Source of the DNA: Cristatella mucedo
Lineage: Eukaryota > Bryozoa > Phylactolaemata > Cristatellidae
Direction of reading: 5' to 3'
NCBI GenBank assembly: GCA_009760855.2
Contig: WPIO01000036.1
Location: 2,669,001-2,733,000 of the forward strand
Length of the DNA: 64,000 nucleotides
Notes under the pieces: generated by a model
What the model saw: the letters and a program-made list of their open reading frames with translations, nothing else
What the model was told of the DNA's origin: nothing
Database searches by the model: none
Position numbers and translations under genes: made by a program
Shown: positions 18,301-37,545 of the stretch, piece by piece
How the letters are laid out: every line of letters starts with the position of its first letter
Numbering within the stretch: the stretch's first letter is position 1

Positions 18301-18458
18301 TGCTGCGACTAGACTGAAAACGTCGTCGCCGGTTTGACAACCTATTCATTTCGGGCGGCACCGATTGCTTCGGCGACAGAGGCGAGTATAACTGACAGCT
18401 CGCGGAAAGTGAGTTCGCATAGAGAGCTCCGCATCCGCGGCGGCAGTCAGTAGGAACC

Positions 18459-21074
18459 ATGAACTCGCCGACAGAACATTCCGCCGGCTTCGCCGCCGAC
18501 GCGGAAGCAGAGCGCCGGCCGCCGGCGGTTCAGCGGTTGAAATTCAACATAGCCAGCATACTGCGGCACGACCACGCCGACGCCGCGACGCGCTCCGACG
18601 CCGACTCGGACGACTCGGATGACGGTGGCGCTGCGGCGACGCTGTCAGGAGGGGCTCGCACGGCCGACAGGCCAGCCGTGATATTTCACGCCACGCAGCC
18701 TTCCAGCGTCCTACTGCCGCCGACGCCCTACGACCGCATTCGACCCAAGATGTTTGGTAGACCGCTGCTCGTGCGCGCGCATCGTCGCTGCCGGCGGCGG
18801 CTGCGAGCGCAGCGCCAACACTTCCGATCGTCGCTTTGCGCCGACCTGAGGCCGCGGCGGCGCTCGAGCGCGGCGAGGCGCGGCGCTAGCTCGGGATCCA
18901 GCTGTCGCTCCCTCCTCCTCCTCCTTCTCCTCCTGACCGGACATGACGGCGGCGGCGGCGGCAGTGAGCTATGGCGTCGCCGACCGAATCAATCGGCCGC
19001 GCGAAAGTTCTCTTCCCTCTCATGTTCTCCTCTCGAAAAATCTCTGAAAAAGAAATAACGGCGACCGAATCACGTGTGCGCGCGGTGCGCTCGGCTTGCC
19101 GGCGTTCAGGGCGGGGGAGCTAAATCGCCGCCGCCCAATGCTTGTCAACATCCCCTTCTTGAGCGATACAAAGTCCATTGGCGACCGCATGCGTATCGAA
19201 AGCAGCTTACGTTAGTAGTAAGTCTGTGTGAGCGTACGAGCTACGGAAAACTCTCTCCCCCCCCGGACTCACCCACTTGGCCGTTGCGGCTTTGAGGGCC
19301 GCGATCGCCCGATAGATGTAAGGTGCTCGCTCTTTACGACCGAGGTCACGTGGGCTCGAATCCTGCGGCGAGCGATCTTTTATCGCTAACTGCAAGCGAC
19401 GGCGATCAGCCATCGAGGCTGATCATTCTGCCGCCGTACAAATGAGGCTGTTAAATCAGTTAATATTTTTTTTTATTCGTGGAGTTACAGATGGCGATGC
19501 ATTAATGACACTAATTACATTAGGAATCTTGTGGCTGAACTGTTGGTCGGATTAGCGTTTCGCTATGCGCGTCTTCAAAAGGGTGTATTGGCGCTTAAAG
19601 GAAATGTAGAGCCATCTTCGGTAGTGGAACCCACGATCTTCTGAAATCCGGTTGCAAAAAGAGTCCCATCCGCTCACCGAGTGAGGAAACGCCAAATGTT
19701 GCGCCTCCTAACGGGGCTAATTTTTATAGGTGCCGAGCTGGTTTGGTCCAGCGGTTAAGGTGCTCGCCCCGACCAAGGTCTGGCTGAGGTCGTGGGCTCG
19801 AGCCCCGAGACATATGCGATGCGTCTGAATAGAGAATAAGTTGTATTGGGGTGCTATACAAATGAATACAAAATACAATGAATTATAATACTACGTTTCG
19901 TACCGCTATCCTACGGTGCGGCGGAGGCAGCGGCGGGCTCGGTGGCACTACGCGACACGGCAGCTCGCAGCCAATCTCGTCCATTGGTGACGATCCTCGC
20001 CGATGGACGAGTCGCGTGCGGCCGCAGACGATGCTGCGCCGTCACCCGGGCGGGCGTTTCCGTTTGTGCGCAAACAGCGGGCGGTCAGCTTCCGGTCCAT
20101 GCTCCGCGACCGAGTCCTACGGTGGCGAGCGCGACTGACCGACGTTCGTTCGTCATCCGTCGCCGCCGCCGCTGCGTTGCAGCCGAGTACCGACGCGTCG
20201 GTCACCCGTACCAGAACCGCACGCCGCCCAAGCGGCAGAAGCCGCGGACGACGTTCAGCCGCCTCCAGGTGGCGGAGTTGGAGAAGCGCTTCCTCGACCA
20301 GAAGTACTTGGCGTCGTCCGAGAGGATCTCGCTCGCACGCTCGCTCAAGCTGACCGACTCGCAGGTCAAGACGTGGTTCCAGAATCGCCGAACCAAGTGG
20401 CGGTGAGCCGGCGTTGGCGGCGGCAGCGCTTCCGCCCGCGGCGGCGGCGGGCGGAAGTCGTTAGGCGGAAGTTCGTCATCGGCGGCTCCTCGGCTGCGTG
20501 CGCTCAGGCGGAGAGCGTGCTCTACTGGGGCGCCGCGCGTGCACGTCCCATCGCCGCTACGCTCGGTTAGAAAATGAAACTGCGCAAATGGTGGGGCCGC
20601 CCGCAGAATACGCCAGCCTTCACGACCGTCGACCGGCCATTGGGGGGCGGGCGGGCGGGCGGCGGGTCGACTGTGCTTTGACGATAGATTGCTAAAATTA
20701 CCCCGTCGGCAGCGGCTAGAATTTTCTCCCATTCGATGCTGCTGTCGTCGGCGTCGCCGAAAGGCATACAAGCGTCGTACTCAGTCTGTTCTCGCGACGC
20801 CGAGAGGAGCGCGCCCTCTGGTGGCGAACATAGGACGCTCCGTCGGGGAGCGGGCGCCGGCGTGCATGCGTGCGCGCGCGCGCGCCGCCGCCGCACTCGC
20901 TCGACGGTTCGGTTGAACGGAGCGACTGCTGCGCTCGCTTTTTGCAGGCGGCAGTCGGCCGAAGAGAGGGAGACGCAGAGAAATGCGGCGACCAAGTACC
21001 TGTTCAACTTGCAGCAGACGTCTACGTTCTGGTCGCCATTTTTGGCGGTGCCTCGACAATTGCCGTCGATCTGA
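18459..21074 (+). CDS. TLX: TLX/HOX11-class homeobox transcription factor
   Basis: Nuclear DNA-binding regulator of cell fate (vertebrate TLX1-3, fly C15/clawless). Exon 1 is 18459-18756 (ATG to G|GTAG), exon 2 20183-20402 and exon 3 20948-21074 (TGA); phases fit (1, 2). Joined length is 214 residues, shorter than vertebrate TLX. Exon 1 contains [12 protein letters not shown], an Eh1-like repression motif (FxIxxIL). Exon 2 gives [20 protein letters not shown], the TLX-specific leader, then a homeodomain ending [13 protein letters not shown]. The Thr before WFQN is the position-47 threonine of the TLX class. Exon 3 continues [11 protein letters not shown], as in TLX. The homeodomain is certain. 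The exon 2 acceptor is less so: another in-phase AG gives a start at 20078, and the usual PWMES-type motif before the homeodomain is not seen. The long GC-rich frame upstream of 20183 may be intron. Confidence 0.88.
19302..19500 (+). mobile_element. SINE family A copy followed by a LINE family B-like tail, in TLX intron 1
   Basis: GTAAGGTGCTCGCTCTTTAC, then GGGCTCGAATCCTGC (B-box-like) and ACAAATGAGGCTGTTAAATC, which together make the SINE (about 19302-19463). CGTGGAGTTACAGATGG at 19477 resembles the family B tail. Confidence 0.75.
19730..19885 (+). mobile_element. SINE family B (tRNA-derived), near full length
   Basis: GAGCTGGTTTGGTCCAGCGG carries an A-box-like start, and GGGCTCGAGCCCC is the B-box-like block. 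The tail has GTCTGAATAGAGAATAAG and GGGGTGCTATACAAATGAA. It lies in TLX intron 1. Confidence 0.88.
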
Positions 21075-21828
21075 GAGAGAGAGAGGAGGCGCTCTCTGTG
21101 CGCGAGTAGCGGGTCCGCTACGTTGCCACGCGACGCGTTTTCAGGCCGGTCGGCTCCCGCCTGCTGCGGGCCATCAAAATCAGCACGCCCTTCCGGCATC
21201 GTGGCATCGTGGGTAGAAGAGCGCAAGCTGAGTGAGCGAGAAGATGGCGGAGAGAGAGAGAGAGAGCGAAAAGATGGCGACGGGCGGCTCAGCCACGTTG
21301 GAACGGGCGCGGCTTCTTGAAGATAACTTCGGCTGGCATCTCGCCGTTTCGGCCGCACCTTCGCCGGCGAAGAGTCCGCGAGAGGGAATCGAGTCGCTCT
21401 TACGCCCTGGCGAGGGCGCTGCTGCTGCTACAGCGGATGCGAGTCGAGTCGAGCGAAGCAGCTCGCTCCAGCTAAACCCTGAGCTGAGGCTTTGCGGCGG
21501 CTTACTTTGCGAGCAGCCGCTTCCGCCGATTCCGACCAATATCCATCCGACGCAGCGAAACGGCACTCCGGTGTCGCGCTACCGAACGACGGTCACCACT
21601 TCTCTCCTTTCGGCTTCGTCTGCAGACGCACTGCAGACGTTCAGTCGCGTGGCCGGCTCAACTTCATCGCGCGCGCGCGCCAAGTCCTACCGGAAATGTA
21701 TTTTCTGTTCGCGAGCCCGGCGCGGCAAACCGATGCGGGGTGGCGTCGCGTCCTCGCACGCCGCCGCGTCCGCGAGAACGGTCGTCCGCTTTTGTTCGCA
21801 CGGCGGTCGTACGTGCGCAGCCACCCTA

Positions 21829-21863
<35 letters not shown>

Positions 21864-22425
21864 TCTGCACAACGAGTCTGCCGCTCGGTGATACTTTGCT
21901 TTGGCGAGCGCTAGATGCAGCGTCGCCGCCGCCAGCCCTGCAGGTCGACGGCCGCCTCCGCCAAGGTCATGGCGCGGCGGTCGACCTTCGGAGGAAGCCG
22001 CAAGCCGCCCCGCCTCCTCCACCCCTCCTCGCAGCGCCGTCTCGCGGGGATCGCGAGGTCCCCGCGTCCCTAGGCGGACGCCGGACGCGAGCTCGTCATG
22101 GCAGGCGGCAGACGCTCTGCTCGCGTCGTTCCATTCGGAGGACTCGGCCGCGACGGACGCGCGCTCTCTTGCGACGCCAGCCGGCTCGCCGTCCGAGTGA
22201 CGGGACCGTGTTTTGGCGAACCGCATTTACGTTCTTTATCTGCGATACATCGGACGCTCGGACTCGGGCGCCTTTGAAGCCCCATTTCGCTGTCAGGGTG
22301 GCTGGGTCAATGTCAGGGTCGCTGTCAAGTGTTGTCGCTATGCGTTCGGGCGCGTCTGCACGAGTTCGCGCACGTAGGAAGCATTTCTACAAAAGCCATT
22401 GCCGATAGGCGAGTAAAAGTATAAT
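21075..22425. other. GC-rich stretch after the TLX stop, no recognised gene
   Basis: Contains the presumed TLX 3' UTR, short GA runs and a (GGC)n run near 21832-21861. Overlapping long frames on both strands are GC-driven. Confidence 0.45.
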
Positions 22426-22429
22426 GGGC

Positions 22430-22578
22430 CGTAGTTGCCCAAGAGGTAAGGTGCTCGCTCTTCACGACCCCGATCACGCGGGTTCGCGTCCTGCACTGTG
22501 TGATCCTTTATTGCCAACTGCAAGCGGTGGTGAAAGCCGTTAAGGCTCTGCTGCCGCTATGCAAATGAGGCTGTTAAA
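22430..22578 (+). mobile_element. SINE family A copy
   Basis: GAGGTAAGGTGCTCGCTCTT, B-box-like CGGGTTCGCGTCC, AAGCGGTGGTGAAAGCCG, and terminal CAAATGAGGCTGTTAAA. Confidence 0.8.
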
Positions 22579-22579
22579 G

Positions 22580-24470
22580 CACACACACGTGTTTGGGTGT
22601 ATAGCTATATAGAGAGACCCCTCTGACAGCGACTCGCTCTTAGTTTCGGCCATTTGTGCATCGTGTCGCTCGCGAGCTGCATGCGACGAAATGGCGGATC
22701 GCCCATTCGCGAGACACACGACAGAACCATAACCTTCAATTTCAACCTCTAAAGGTAAAATGTCATTAGGAAAAAGAATCCGCGTAGTTCGCAACACATC
22801 GACATTAAATGGCCTGATGGCATCGAAGAAGCTTTGTGGGAAACTCTCTCCTTTGGTTAAATATGCGTTTCCACACAGCTTGTAGGAAAAAGCCCTACAA
22901 GGGCACGAGGCGAGTTTCAAGCGAGAGTCCTTGAAAGCCGGCGCATAAAAGGACGCGCGCTGCTGCTGCTGCTGCGAAGGCGAACTGCCGCCGCCGCGCT
23001 CGCCTGCTGCCGCGCTCCGAGTCGGAGGGGCAGGCGAGCTCACGGCTCTGCCTGTGCACGATCGCTCATGATTGGGCGCTGCCTGTGCACGCTCGCGCCC
23101 AATACGTGACGCCGAAGATCCGGTGGAAACCCGTGTCGCTTCTTCTGAGGCAGGCGTACTAATCCTCGCGAATACGCAGGCCTGATTTTCATCCGCGGGT
23201 CCTGATATTTATCCCGAGGAACCGGCGCCACTTTTCTCATTTCTCAATGGTCTGCGATGAAAATGAGAATTCAATTACCGCATGCTCAGCTTTCGTCGTC
23301 TGCGCTGGCTGCGCTGCTTTACCGAAAGGTTCCGACTAGAGACGTTTTAAGGTTTTGTGTTTTAACCAGTGAGCCAGCAGCTGCGGTAACTCCTGCTGCG
23401 TTCTGTCTTCCCTCGAACTCACTTCTCCCTCACTTCCTACGAAAGTGCTCTCATCGCTCGATGTCTTCACAGCACACGCCTGGCTCTTCACCCGGTGACC
23501 TTGTGGTCTTGCGACCTTGGCCGTGCGACCTTCTTCTTTCTACTTCATAGGCTACCGCCACCCAATGTCTCCTCGAGGCGTCCTTTGACGCCAGCCAGTC
23601 CTGCGGCAGCGACACAGCAGCTTCGCGAATTCCCGCGGGCGGTGGAGAGCGAAATCAGGCTCGTTCCTTCCTATGCCACGCTCGTGGGCGGTTCGCAGGA
23701 GGGGGCTCGCCGGCCGCCAGAGGGTGCTGCAGGTCTTCAAAGGGAGCTGCGGGGGGGGGGGGGGGGGAGAGAGAGAGAGAGAGCGAGAGTTCAACAAGGG
23801 GGGAGGGAAGCAGCAGACGGTGGCAGCAGGCGTCGCAGGCTTGACTGCGTCGGCTTGGGGCAGCGTTTTACCTGTCCATGCCCACTAATGAAGCACGGCA
23901 GACAACTAATAGAATGTCGTGATAAGGAGTTTCGCCGCAAGAAACTCCTTGTTTCGTGGCAAGGAGTTTCGCCGAAGCAGCAGCAGCAGCGACAGCATTG
24001 GTGGGCTTCCTGCCCGGTATGGTGGCAGCATCTTGGGACGTTTATTGGACGCAGACATTGAGCAAAACATGGAGCAGAGAAGCAAATGACTAGACGGCAC
24101 GCGCGGCATCCTAGAGCAGCCTGGAGCAGCCTCTGCATCAGCACCTGCATGAGCAGCCTCATCTCTGCAGGCTGCGCTAAGAAGGAATGCAACAACGAAT
24201 GAAGCAACAAACAGGGCAAGAGATTCAATCAATGCAGTGACAAGGAGCCGGTTGGCGGAGGCAATGACGTCAGCTCGCTGTCGACCCCTCCCCCTCCCTT
24301 CCTGTCCCTTCCAGAACGACGACGAGCAGTTTGGACTGGGAGTGGCTCACGCGAGAGCCACGCCCAGCCAGCGACAATGACTGAATCACTGGCGATAGCA
24401 GCAGCACCAGCAGCAGCAGCACCAGCAGCATCACTAGCGCCCCAGATCACCGAGGGCGGGCACTGTCTGC
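22580..24470. other. Unassigned stretch between TLX and RAB28
   Basis: On -, a frame from about 23040 to 22620 has a protein-like composition (for example PQSFFDAIRPFNVDVLRTTR) but no ATG at its start, no recognised family and no clear splice sites; I cannot call it. There is also a G/GA tract at 23748-23785 and a 10-bp hairpin AAGGAGTTTC...GAAACTCCTT near 23926-23953. Confidence 0.4.
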
Positions 24471-24471
24471 T

Positions 24472-31763
<7,292 letters not shown>

Positions 31764-32670
31764 CACATGCAATTCAAAGGCCAGCGCGGCTTACGTTGGG
31801 TAGGAGCTCTCAGCAACTGCACACGACTCTGAACGTTAGCCATGGCGCCGTCTGCAACCAGCCATGTTGTTATTCAAAGCAGCTTGGTGATGACACCGCT
31901 CAAGGACGCTGTGGAGACGCTTCCGGCTGGGTTGGCGGCCTCAGTTGTTTATATACGTGGGTCGCTCTGGAAAGCTGCATTATGAATGCTTAATCAGGTA
32001 TCTAGTATTTCCAGTGCCAGTTGATTAAGACGGATGTTACGCAGATTTTTCTCATACTGACCTTTGGTCTGCAGCCGTTCAACTAGCTGGGCGGTAGGTT
32101 GTGCTAGCCGTCTCGTTTCATTGAACGCACTTGTGTCCGTTCAGTCTGATGACTCCCCAGACCCAATAGCGACAAATCTTATCTTGCCACTCGCGGACCT
32201 CTCTGTGACTGCAGCGATGGGGCTTCATCTTTATGCTGCCCCTGGATATCAACGAATCCCTCGTTCCCGAGCTGGTCGCTGCCAGCTGGTGGTCCTCGTC
32301 GCGTGCTCACAAACCCTCGCAGCCGACGCTGTGGTGGCTAATGAACAGTACCGACACGTGCGATAGAATTCGCCAAGTGTGCAGGACACTCGTAACACGC
32401 AAATCGCTTGTATCTCGATTTAAAGGCATCCATCGTGCTACTTTTCCGTCGCTGCCACAATTTGCTGCACATGGTAGCTGGATATAGTTACTCCGCCGAT
32501 CGCCAGCTCGACTGGTTCAGATGCACTGAATAAAGTGGGAGTCAATAAGAATGCGAGTAGGAATAAGTAGTAGTAGGAATAAGAAATGTGCAACCATCGG
32601 GCTCACCAGTAGCAAGAGTTGTCGTAGGAGTAAATTTGGGCAGCACTTCAAACTGGTTACTTTGCTCCTC
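31764..32670. other. RAB28 5' flank and gene-free stretch
   Basis: Presumed promoter of RAB28 just above 31763. No CpG-dense island and no other exon was recognised. Confidence 0.4.
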
Positions 32671-32674
32671 CAAT

Positions 32675-33110
32675 GTAACAACAATAATAATAACAATAAT
32701 AACACACTTGATTAGCGCCCTCAGAGAACTCAATCTGTTTCTAGGGGCTGTACATTTGCTGCAAAGGAAACACGATCGAGTGGTGAGTGGTATCGTGCTT
32801 GATTAACAACATGAATAACATAGTTAAAATTGACATGCATAGGGTCAGCATGCAAGTGTGGTTAGTGGCAGCATGCGCAGTGTCAGCCATCATAATCACA
32901 TAAAGAACGAATCACAGGGACTTACTAAATGCTGTCCTAAATAGGTGCGTTTTTAAATTCTTTTTTATTGGGGTCAAGTCAGGGGATGTCGCGACGCAAG
33001 TCGGGAGTGAGTTCCAGGCTTTGGGAGCAAACGAACTAAAGGCATGATCTCCAAAGGATTTGAGGTTTTTACGAGTTATAGGTAAATAGCGTTATACGGT
33101 GCTTTTCAGG
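32675..33110 (-). mobile_element. LINE family A 3' end
   Basis: On +: AATAATAACACACTTGATTA, CTCAGAGAACTCAATCTG, the 3' UTR (TCAGCATGCAAGTGTGGTTA), then AGGCTTTGGGAGCAAACGAA, matching the ORF2 C-terminus in reverse complement. Confidence 0.85.
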
Positions 33111-33589
33111 TAATCTTTATAAATATGACCTCCAGTAAGTTGTTTTAATTAAAGGCAGAACGCTGTACACATTATTTTTAACATATTACCTTTACTATTG
33201 CTTCGTAAGACTTACTGTCAGAAATATTCTTTTTCTTGACCATCAACTTATGACTTGCAGCCGTGTGAACGCAAGACGCAATGGGGGTGCCTGTAAACAA
33301 CGTAATGCATCCTGCAACAGCGTTTCGTAATGTCCTCGGCCTTGAAATTGATTCGTCATCGGGAAACCAGTGTAAACTCTGCTACACAGATTTCCTGAGC
33401 GCGATTGCATTCCTCTGTAACCGTGCAGAAAATGTAACTGCGCAGAGCTGGCTCGTCCCCCGGCTCTCCACCGGTGGACCGGTGGACTGTGTGCTGCAGT
33501 GTGGTTAAAACGCGAGCGGCCGCAACTGGGCGCCGAAAGCGACAGTTTATGGTGGGCCTGTTAGTAGTGGTTACGCGCCGGTGTAAGCG

Positions 33590-33745
33590 CTTAACGCTGC
33601 GCATACCGGACCGACGGAGTTAACTGCGAGAACTGCCGAAGCAAGAGTATAACAAACTACCCTGTGCGTTTATGCGGCGCGTACCGGACCGACGGAGTTA
33701 ACTGTACGAACTCCCGAAGCCGGCGTATAATAAACTATCCTATTC
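33590..33745 (+). repeat. Imperfect tandem duplication, about 72-bp unit
   Basis: ACCGGACCGACGGAGTTAAC occurs near 33606 and again near 33678. Each copy is followed by similar GAACT-CCGAAGC and GTATAA-AAACTA sequence. It may be the 5' region of the adjoining LINE; the unit length was judged by eye. Confidence 0.75.
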
Positions 33746-34019
33746 GCGAGTCGCTAGCGATGGTCCCAATCCCGAAGGCGGGCCGCTACAGCACCCCAGA
33801 TACGAGCACCTAACTGAGTAGCCGGCAGAACACAACTGCGAAGTATAAGTTGCACTCAGCTGTTCGTCGCCGTAGGTTCGTCTCTCGAGCTCTCGAAGCG
33901 TAGTCTCGCATCGACTACCATGCTGGCCCCGAGCTCTATGAGTCGTCCCATTATATTATCTCTCCTCTAAACTCCTGAACTCACGAGTAGCTGCTATTTC
34001 TACTCCAGCACGTTAGTCG

Positions 34020-36520
34020 GTGCAGATCCGGACCGCATCGTCTGCAACAGGTTTAATTCTGCACCAGGCTTCATCCCAATCAAAGAAGACAACAAGTCCT
34101 TTGGACCCTATTCCCACTGTCCTACTTGTACGTTGCATTGATCTACTGCTGCCATGCATAACTAACATCACTAATATGCCATTAGCCTCAGGTCATATCC
34201 CAGCACCTTTAAAAAAAGCTGTAGTCAGGCCGCTTCTCAAGAAAGCGACACTGGACCAAGAGAACTTGAGCAACTACCGCTCAGTCTTCCTTCTACCATT
34301 CCTATCAAAGACACTGGAGTGGGTCGTGGCGGACCAGCTGAACTCATATATTGAAACTTCAAACCTTGCTAGTGAGTTTCAGTCTTGCTTTAGAGCTAAT
34401 CACTCCACGGAGTCAGCATTGCTTAGGGTACACAACGACCTACTTAGGAATGCAGACACGGGTAGAGTGTCTCTGCTTGTTTTGCTTGGTCTTTCGGCAG
34501 CTTTTGATACCATCGATCACAAAGTTCTTCTAGAGTGCCTCTCATCTCGCCTGGGTATTACTGGCACTGCTCTGCAATGGTTCAGGTCTTATCTCTGTGG
34601 GAGACTCCAGAGTATTGACGTGAATGGACAAATGTAATGTATCTCCGCCAGTAACTCCACAAAGTCATAAAGACCATGTGGGTGTTACGCAGGAGAGTTT
34701 TGTATAGCGCACTCACAGCCTAAGCGGCTTTCGGTACGCATTCGGTAGCCAACAGACTTCGTCTCACGCAACAAAGAGAAAGTCGGAAGCATAGGTCGGA
34801 AGCATAGCAGAGTCAGGAGAGCAGTTGAGGTAGTGAGTAGCATAGAAGTAGCAGCTCAGGACCGCTGAACAAGATGTGTCATAGTCGGCAGTTGGAGAGT
34901 AGATGTCGTTGCGTAAGAATTGTGGAAGCAAGTTCCACAGTCTAGGACCTGCAGAGCTAAAGCTTCTGTCGCCAACTGTCTTTAAGCGGAGGAATGGGAC
35001 AGCTAATTTATTGTCCACACAGGACCTGAGGGCGCGAACAGGCTGAAACTGATGCAGCAGTTCAGCTAGGTATGAAGGAGCCAAGCCGTGGCGGGCCTAG
35101 TGGGTCAGCGTAAGAACTTTGCTCTGTATTCTTTGCTCAACAGGCAACCATCCTAGCTCTTCCAGCAAAGGTAACACGTGCTCAAACCGCTGAGACTTGA
35201 AGACCGGCCTTGCAGCCATATTCATAGTCCGCTGTAGTGGCACAATAGCTTTCTTTGGTAGCCCAGCCAAAAGGGAATTACAATAATCAAAGATCATCCG
35301 AGGTACCTCTGCAATATGGGGTACCTCAGGGCTCCGTGCTAGGTCCGGTTCTCTTCACAGTTTATACTCTCCCTCGTGCTGATGTGATTGCCAAGCACAA
35401 CCTAGGCTTTCACTTCTATGCGGATGACACTCAGTTGTACCTTTGCTTTGATTCCTCCCAGCCTTCGAGCACCTTGAATTCTCTCAACTCACTTGCTACA
35501 TGTATCGATGACATCCCCACATGGATGGTGGCAAATTTTCTAAAACTAAACGATGATAAAACCAACTTACGAGTTATGGGCAAACCCAGTGTGATTCAGA
35601 AATTGGAAAGGCTGACACTCAAAATTGGCTCTGCCAGCATATCTCCTGTTGAATCAGCTCGAAATCTAGGTGTCATGTTCCAAAGTGACCTCTCGTTAGA
35701 CCGCTACATCAGCTCCACAGTCAAGTCTGCCTACTTTCAGATACATAATATTGCTAAAATTCGGGCTTGTTTAGATAAGGATATCACGCCTAAGTTGGTC
35801 CATGCGTTTGTGACATCCCGTCTTGACCTCTGTAACTCACTGCTTTCTAGCCTACCGGCACGTGCAATCAGGCGATTACAGCTGGTGCAAAACTCCGAAG
35901 CTAGGCGTGTCTGTCGTGAGCATCGCAGTTGCCACATCACACTACTTCTCGCCGACCTGCACTGGCTACCAGTCAAGCAACGGATTGACTTCAAGGTTTT
36001 GTCGCTTACTTTAAGGTCATTTCATTCTTTGGCTCCAGCCTATCTCTCAGATCTACTCCCCCACCAGGCCAAGCATCGTACCACCGGCTTTTCGGAATCC
36101 GACAGTTTACCAATACCTCGTACAAACCTCAAATCCTTTGGAGACCATACATTTAGTTTGTATGCTCCCAAAGCCTGGAGCTAACTCCCGACTTGCGTCA
36201 CAACGTCCCCTGACCTGACCACATTTAAAAGGAACCTAAAAACACACCTAATTAGGACAGCATTTAGTGGGTCCCTGTGATTCATCCTTGATGTGCTTAT
36301 GCGTGCTGACACTGTGCATGCTGCCACTAACCACATTTGCATGCTGACCCTGTGCATGTCACCCCTAACCATGTTATTCGTTTTGTTTGTTTTTCAAGCA
36401 TGATTTTACTTACCATTCAATTGCATTTCCGTTTGCAGCAAATGTAAAGCACCTAGAAAGAGATTAAGTTCTCTGAGGGCGCTTTATGAAGTACATTATT
36501 ATTGTTATTATTAATATTAT
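34020..36520 (+). mobile_element. CR1/L2-like LINE (family A), ORF2 reverse transcriptase, interrupted
   Basis: Best copy of family A. The first ORF2 piece (34020-34637) reads PLLKKATLDQENLSNYRSVF, VVADQLNSYIE and SAAFDTIDHKVLL. The second (about 35290-36184) reads YGVPQGSVLGPVLF, GFHFYADDTQLYL, LHWLPVKQRIDFKVLSL and ends at YAPKAWS. Motif C (YADD) is intact. Motif A reads LGLSAAFD, so the catalytic Asp normally found in LDLSAAFD is Gly. The 3' UTR and ATT-rich tail end near 36520. The element is split by a family B fragment in the opposite orientation (34637-35300). It is a dead, 5'-truncated copy. Confidence 0.92.
34637..35300 (-). mobile_element. LINE family B 3' fragment nested in the family A LINE
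   Basis: On - it reads PLLEELGWLPVEQRIQSK, ARHGLAPSYLAELLHQFQ and GPRLWNLLPQFLRND. A TAG interrupts the frame near 35098 where the 63.5 kb copy has Lys. The + strand starts with the tail TGTAATGTATCTCCGCCAG. Host sequence GTGAATGGACAAA precedes it and GATCATCCGAGG resumes after it; a CAAA at each side may be a short target duplication. Confidence 0.9.
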
Positions 36521-36692
36521 TATTATGACCGTACAAGAATCACAACTAGATTCCACCACTTATAATTGTGGTGATTAAAATCAGCTTTATGAACAGCATG
36601 GCTCAATGAATCGACAGCATCGTAAAGTTGGTAGCTGATCATGACTTTAATTTTTGTTTCGTCCAATCATGGCAGCCTGTATGGAATGATTG

Positions 36693-36845
36693 TGCCGTGC
36701 TGGTTTGGCCCAGAGATTAAGGTGCTGCCCCGACCAAGGTTTGGCTGAGGTCGTGGGCTCGAGCCCCGTGGCATACGTGAAGCGCCTGAATAGAGATTAA
36801 GTTTTCTTAGGGCACTGTACAAATGAATTATTTAATTTTCATTTT
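36693..36845 (+). mobile_element. SINE family B, full length
   Basis: GTGCTGGTTTGGCCCAGAG, GGGCTCGAGCCCC, GAAGCGCCTGAATAGAGATT, and end CAAATGAATTATTTAATTTT. Confidence 0.88.
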
Positions 36846-37545
36846 AATTACAAGCCATTAAGTTGCTGGTGGTCGTGAGAGCACTTCGGCCATAATTTCC
36901 AAAAACCTAAACACGAGAAGATTGAGCTAATCCCACTAATTAAGTAAGCCCTCAATAGTTGAATCTGGACCCAGTAACCAATGCAGAAATAAACCGAGAC
37001 TTCCGGTGCAGCCAGCCACTCCCGAGATGCAGAGTATCTGCTAACGCCAGCCAGTCAATTAGCAGGCACAAAGGCTGCCAAAAGAAGTGACTGAAGTTCT
37101 CTCTTCTGACATTTGCTTAACAATTTCCAGCCACGAACAGCTCGCTGGAACAAAATAATATACACAACTAGAACAGACATGGGTCGTGGAGAAGGGCAGA
37201 CGTGCCACGAAAAATAGGCAAGAAGAATTGGCAGTCGGGAAAAAGCAAAAGAGTCGCTGTAATAGTCGTTGTAATAGACCGACCGATCCTGCTGAGCGAT
37301 GCACGCACGACCTCTACAAATGGCAGAGGTGGCATGTAGCTTATGAGAAGGTACAACCGACCTAAACCTAAATCTCTTCGATACTCAAGATTGGCTAGAC
37401 AGACTTGCAGCATAAAGAGCTTGTTCGTCTCGGTAAGGTCGACCAACAATCGGCATCCAACGGGATGCATACCGATAAGATAGGAGTGGTGACTGTTGAA
37501 CCGTCGAATCACAGCAGATGCACCTTTAGCAAAATGTGTGGGCAA
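36846..37545. other. Gene-free stretch downstream of ADISSP
   Basis: Presumed 3' UTR and flank of the ADISSP gene. I see no repeat family and no exon. Confidence 0.45.

Noticed and set aside
20202-21358. Two long - strand ORFs antisense to the homeobox exons
   Set aside because: Shadow frames of the GC-rich TLX locus.
22540-23043. 167-residue - strand ORF
   Set aside because: It begins at a GTG, runs into a SINE at its 3' end and matches no family I know; mentioned only under the intergenic stretch.
33281-33508. 75-residue + strand ORF
   Set aside because: No recognisable domain, no splice partners; likely chance.
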